Shown here: in pieces, positions 15,379 to 16,188 of the stretch
Position numbering within the stretch: position 1 is the first letter of the stretch
Layout: each line of letters starts with the position of its first letter
Assembly (NCBI GenBank): GCA_018816605.1
Contig: JAHIVS010000422.1
Span: 1-16,188, forward strand
DNA length: 16,188 nucleotides
Direction: 5' to 3'
Source of the DNA: Pseudomonadota bacterium
Lineage (GTDB): Bacteria > Desulfobacterota > Desulfobacteria > Desulfobacterales > Desulfobacteraceae
Translations under genes and position numbers: made by a program
The notes under the pieces: generated by a model
What the model was told of the DNA's origin: nothing
The model's input: the letters and a program-made list of their open reading frames with translations, nothing else
Database searches by the model: none

Positions 15379-15400
15379 AAACGAACATTCGTTCGTTTTT
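15377..15400. promoter_or_regulatory. TetR-type palindromic operator between etfA and acyl-CoA dehydrogenase (site 2), possible attenuating hairpin
   Basis: AAAAACGAA (15377-15385) and TTCGTTTTT (15392-15400) are exact 9-bp inverted copies around CATTCG. The inner GAACATTCGTTCG (15383-15395) matches site 1 upstream of etfB at 12 of 13 bases. The site overlaps the etfA stop codon and ends 4 nt before the -35 of the next gene. The T-rich right arm could also act as a weak terminator of etfBA. Confidence 0.6.
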
Positions 15401-15404
15401 AGTC

Positions 15405-15434
15405 TTGACTTCCCTGGATTTTCCTGTTTAATAT
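15405..15434 (+). promoter_or_regulatory. Tentative promoter of the downstream acyl-CoA dehydrogenase gene
   Basis: TTGACT (15405-15410), one mismatch from TTGACA, is followed by TAATAT (15429-15434) with an 18-bp spacer, or TTAATA with 17. Operator site 2 abuts the -35 on its upstream side, as expected for repression. Confidence 0.4.
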
Positions 15435-15471
15435 CCTCCTTATATCACGAACCTATTCAAAGGAGAGGCCA

Positions 15472-16188
15472 TTGGATTTTCAAGTGTCAGATAAGATTCA
15501 AACCATTGTTTCCATGATCAACGAGTTCGTGGACAAAGAACTGATCCCCCTGGAACCCGAATTTATGGTAAAAGATTTCAAAGAACTTTTGCCACTATTG
15601 CGGGAAAAACAGGCCATGGTAAAGAAAATGGAGCTGTGGGCACCCAATTTTCCGGTGGAATGCGGGGGCATGGGGCTATCCCTGCTCGAACACGGTCTGG
15701 TTTCCGAAGCCCTGGGAAAATCTCCCCTGGGTCATTTTGTGTTCTGGTGCCAGGCTCCGGATGCCGGGAATGTCGAGATTCTTCATGCCCATGGAACCCA
15801 GGCCCAGAAAGAGCGATTCCTCAATCCCCTGGTCAAAGGCGATATCCGTTCCTGCTTTGCCATGACCGAGGTGGACATGCCCGGATCCAATCCCGTGATG
15901 CTGGAAACCACGGCGGTAAAAGACGGGGACGACTATGTGATCAACGGCCACAAATGGTACACCACGGCAGCCGATGGCGCGGATTTTGCCATTGTCATGG
16001 CGGTAACCAACCCGGAAGCCCCCACCTATCTTCAGGCCAGTATGATCATGGTTCCAACTGCCGCCAAGGGGTTTAACCTGGTCCGGAATATTCCGGTCAT
16101 GGGACACGCCGGCAGCGATTATTTCAGCCACGGGGAAATTATTTTCGAGTCCTGCCGGGTGCCCCGAAAAAATCTATTGGGCGCAGAA
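15472..16188 (+). CDS. Acyl-CoA dehydrogenase (ACAD10/11-like), 3' end outside window
   Basis: The first 239 residues of an acyl-CoA dehydrogenase; the frame is open to the right edge. The N-terminal helical domain (1-125) contains APNFPVECGGMGLSLLEHG (57-75). The middle beta domain carries the FAD motif CFAMTEVDMPGSN (128-140), DYVINGHKWYTTAADGAD (154-171) and a VPRKNLLGAE end. The altered TEVDMPGSNP segment and overall spacing recall the ACAD10/11-type or long-chain FadE-like dehydrogenases rather than short-chain ones. The catalytic-base region is not in view. The start is TTG, chosen because AAAGGAG lies 6 nt upstream and the frame begins MDFQVSDK-like; the next ATG (15514) has no ribosome site. 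It probably donates electrons to the EtfBA encoded just upstream and shares their operator. Confidence 0.9.
   Translation, partial: MDFQVSDKIQTIVSMINEFVDKELIPLEPEFMVKDFKELLPLLREKQAMVKKMELWAPNFPVECGGMGLSLLEHGLVSEALGKSPLGHFVFWCQAPDAGNVEILHAHGTQAQKERFLNPLVKGDIRSCFAMTEVDMPGSNPVMLETTAVKDGDDYVINGHKWYTTAADGADFAIVMAVTNPEAPTYLQASMIMVPTAAKGFNLVRNIPVMGHAGSDYFSHGEIIFESCRVPRKNLLGAE

Noticed and set aside
1..16188. CRISPR arrays, tRNA or rRNA genes, toxin-antitoxin pairs
   Set aside because: No regularly spaced repeats, tRNA-like cloverleaf sequence, rRNA segments or paired small ORFs were seen on either strand.

Overview
The window looks like a chromosome segment of a sulfate-reducing or related strictly anaerobic deltaproteobacterium (Desulfobacteraceae-like). 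This is inferred from gene content: AtuA-type, acyl-CoA dehydrogenase, split biotin carboxylase, nitronate-monooxygenase-like and EtfBA genes packed in acyl-CoA catabolic blocks. No rRNA or other phylogenetic marker is present, so the taxonomy is tentative.

Region 1 (1-7882, minus strand) is one tightly packed seven-gene operon, with gaps of 8-39 nt. In transcription order it encodes a carboxyltransferase (beta subunit of a 3-methylcrotonyl/geranyl-CoA carboxylase type enzyme), a biotin carboxylase, a biotin carrier protein, an enoyl-CoA hydratase, an AtuA (DUF1446) protein, an isovaleryl/citronellyl-type acyl-CoA dehydrogenase and a gamma-carbonic-anhydrase-like protein cut by the left edge. 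Together they make a leucine/isovalerate (Liu) or acyclic-terpene (Atu) route: dehydrogenate a 3-methyl-branched acyl-CoA, carboxylate its gamma carbon, hydrate, then cleave. AtuA favours the Atu reading, but the substrate is not settled. The carboxylase alpha subunit is split into two ORFs, and no HMG-CoA-lyase-type gene is visible. A TTGACA promoter overlapping an AT-rich palindrome lies upstream.

Region 2 (about 7990-10110) is a scar. It holds the decayed 3' part of a KefB/CPA2-type cation:proton antiporter gene (5' truncated, one frameshift, one nonsense codon). Beyond it, on the minus strand, is a relic of the C-terminus of an IS91-like transposase. The two catabolic blocks are separated by this rearranged DNA.

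Region 3 (10112-13369) holds a TetR/AcrR regulator on the plus strand. Convergent to it is a two-gene minus-strand operon of an acyl-CoA synthetase (AMP-forming) and a nitronate-monooxygenase-like FMN protein. The second gene starts at a TTG overlapping the stop of the first.

Region 4 (13370-16188, plus strand) holds etfB and etfA (overlapping ATGA) and the first 239 codons of a second acyl-CoA dehydrogenase. Nearly identical TetR-type palindromes (GAAC[G/A]TTCGTTCG) lie before etfB and between etfA and the dehydrogenase. This implies one regulon linking electron transfer flavoprotein to acyl-CoA oxidation. The divergent 267-nt gap also contains a perfect 9-bp-arm dyad near the synthetase promoter.
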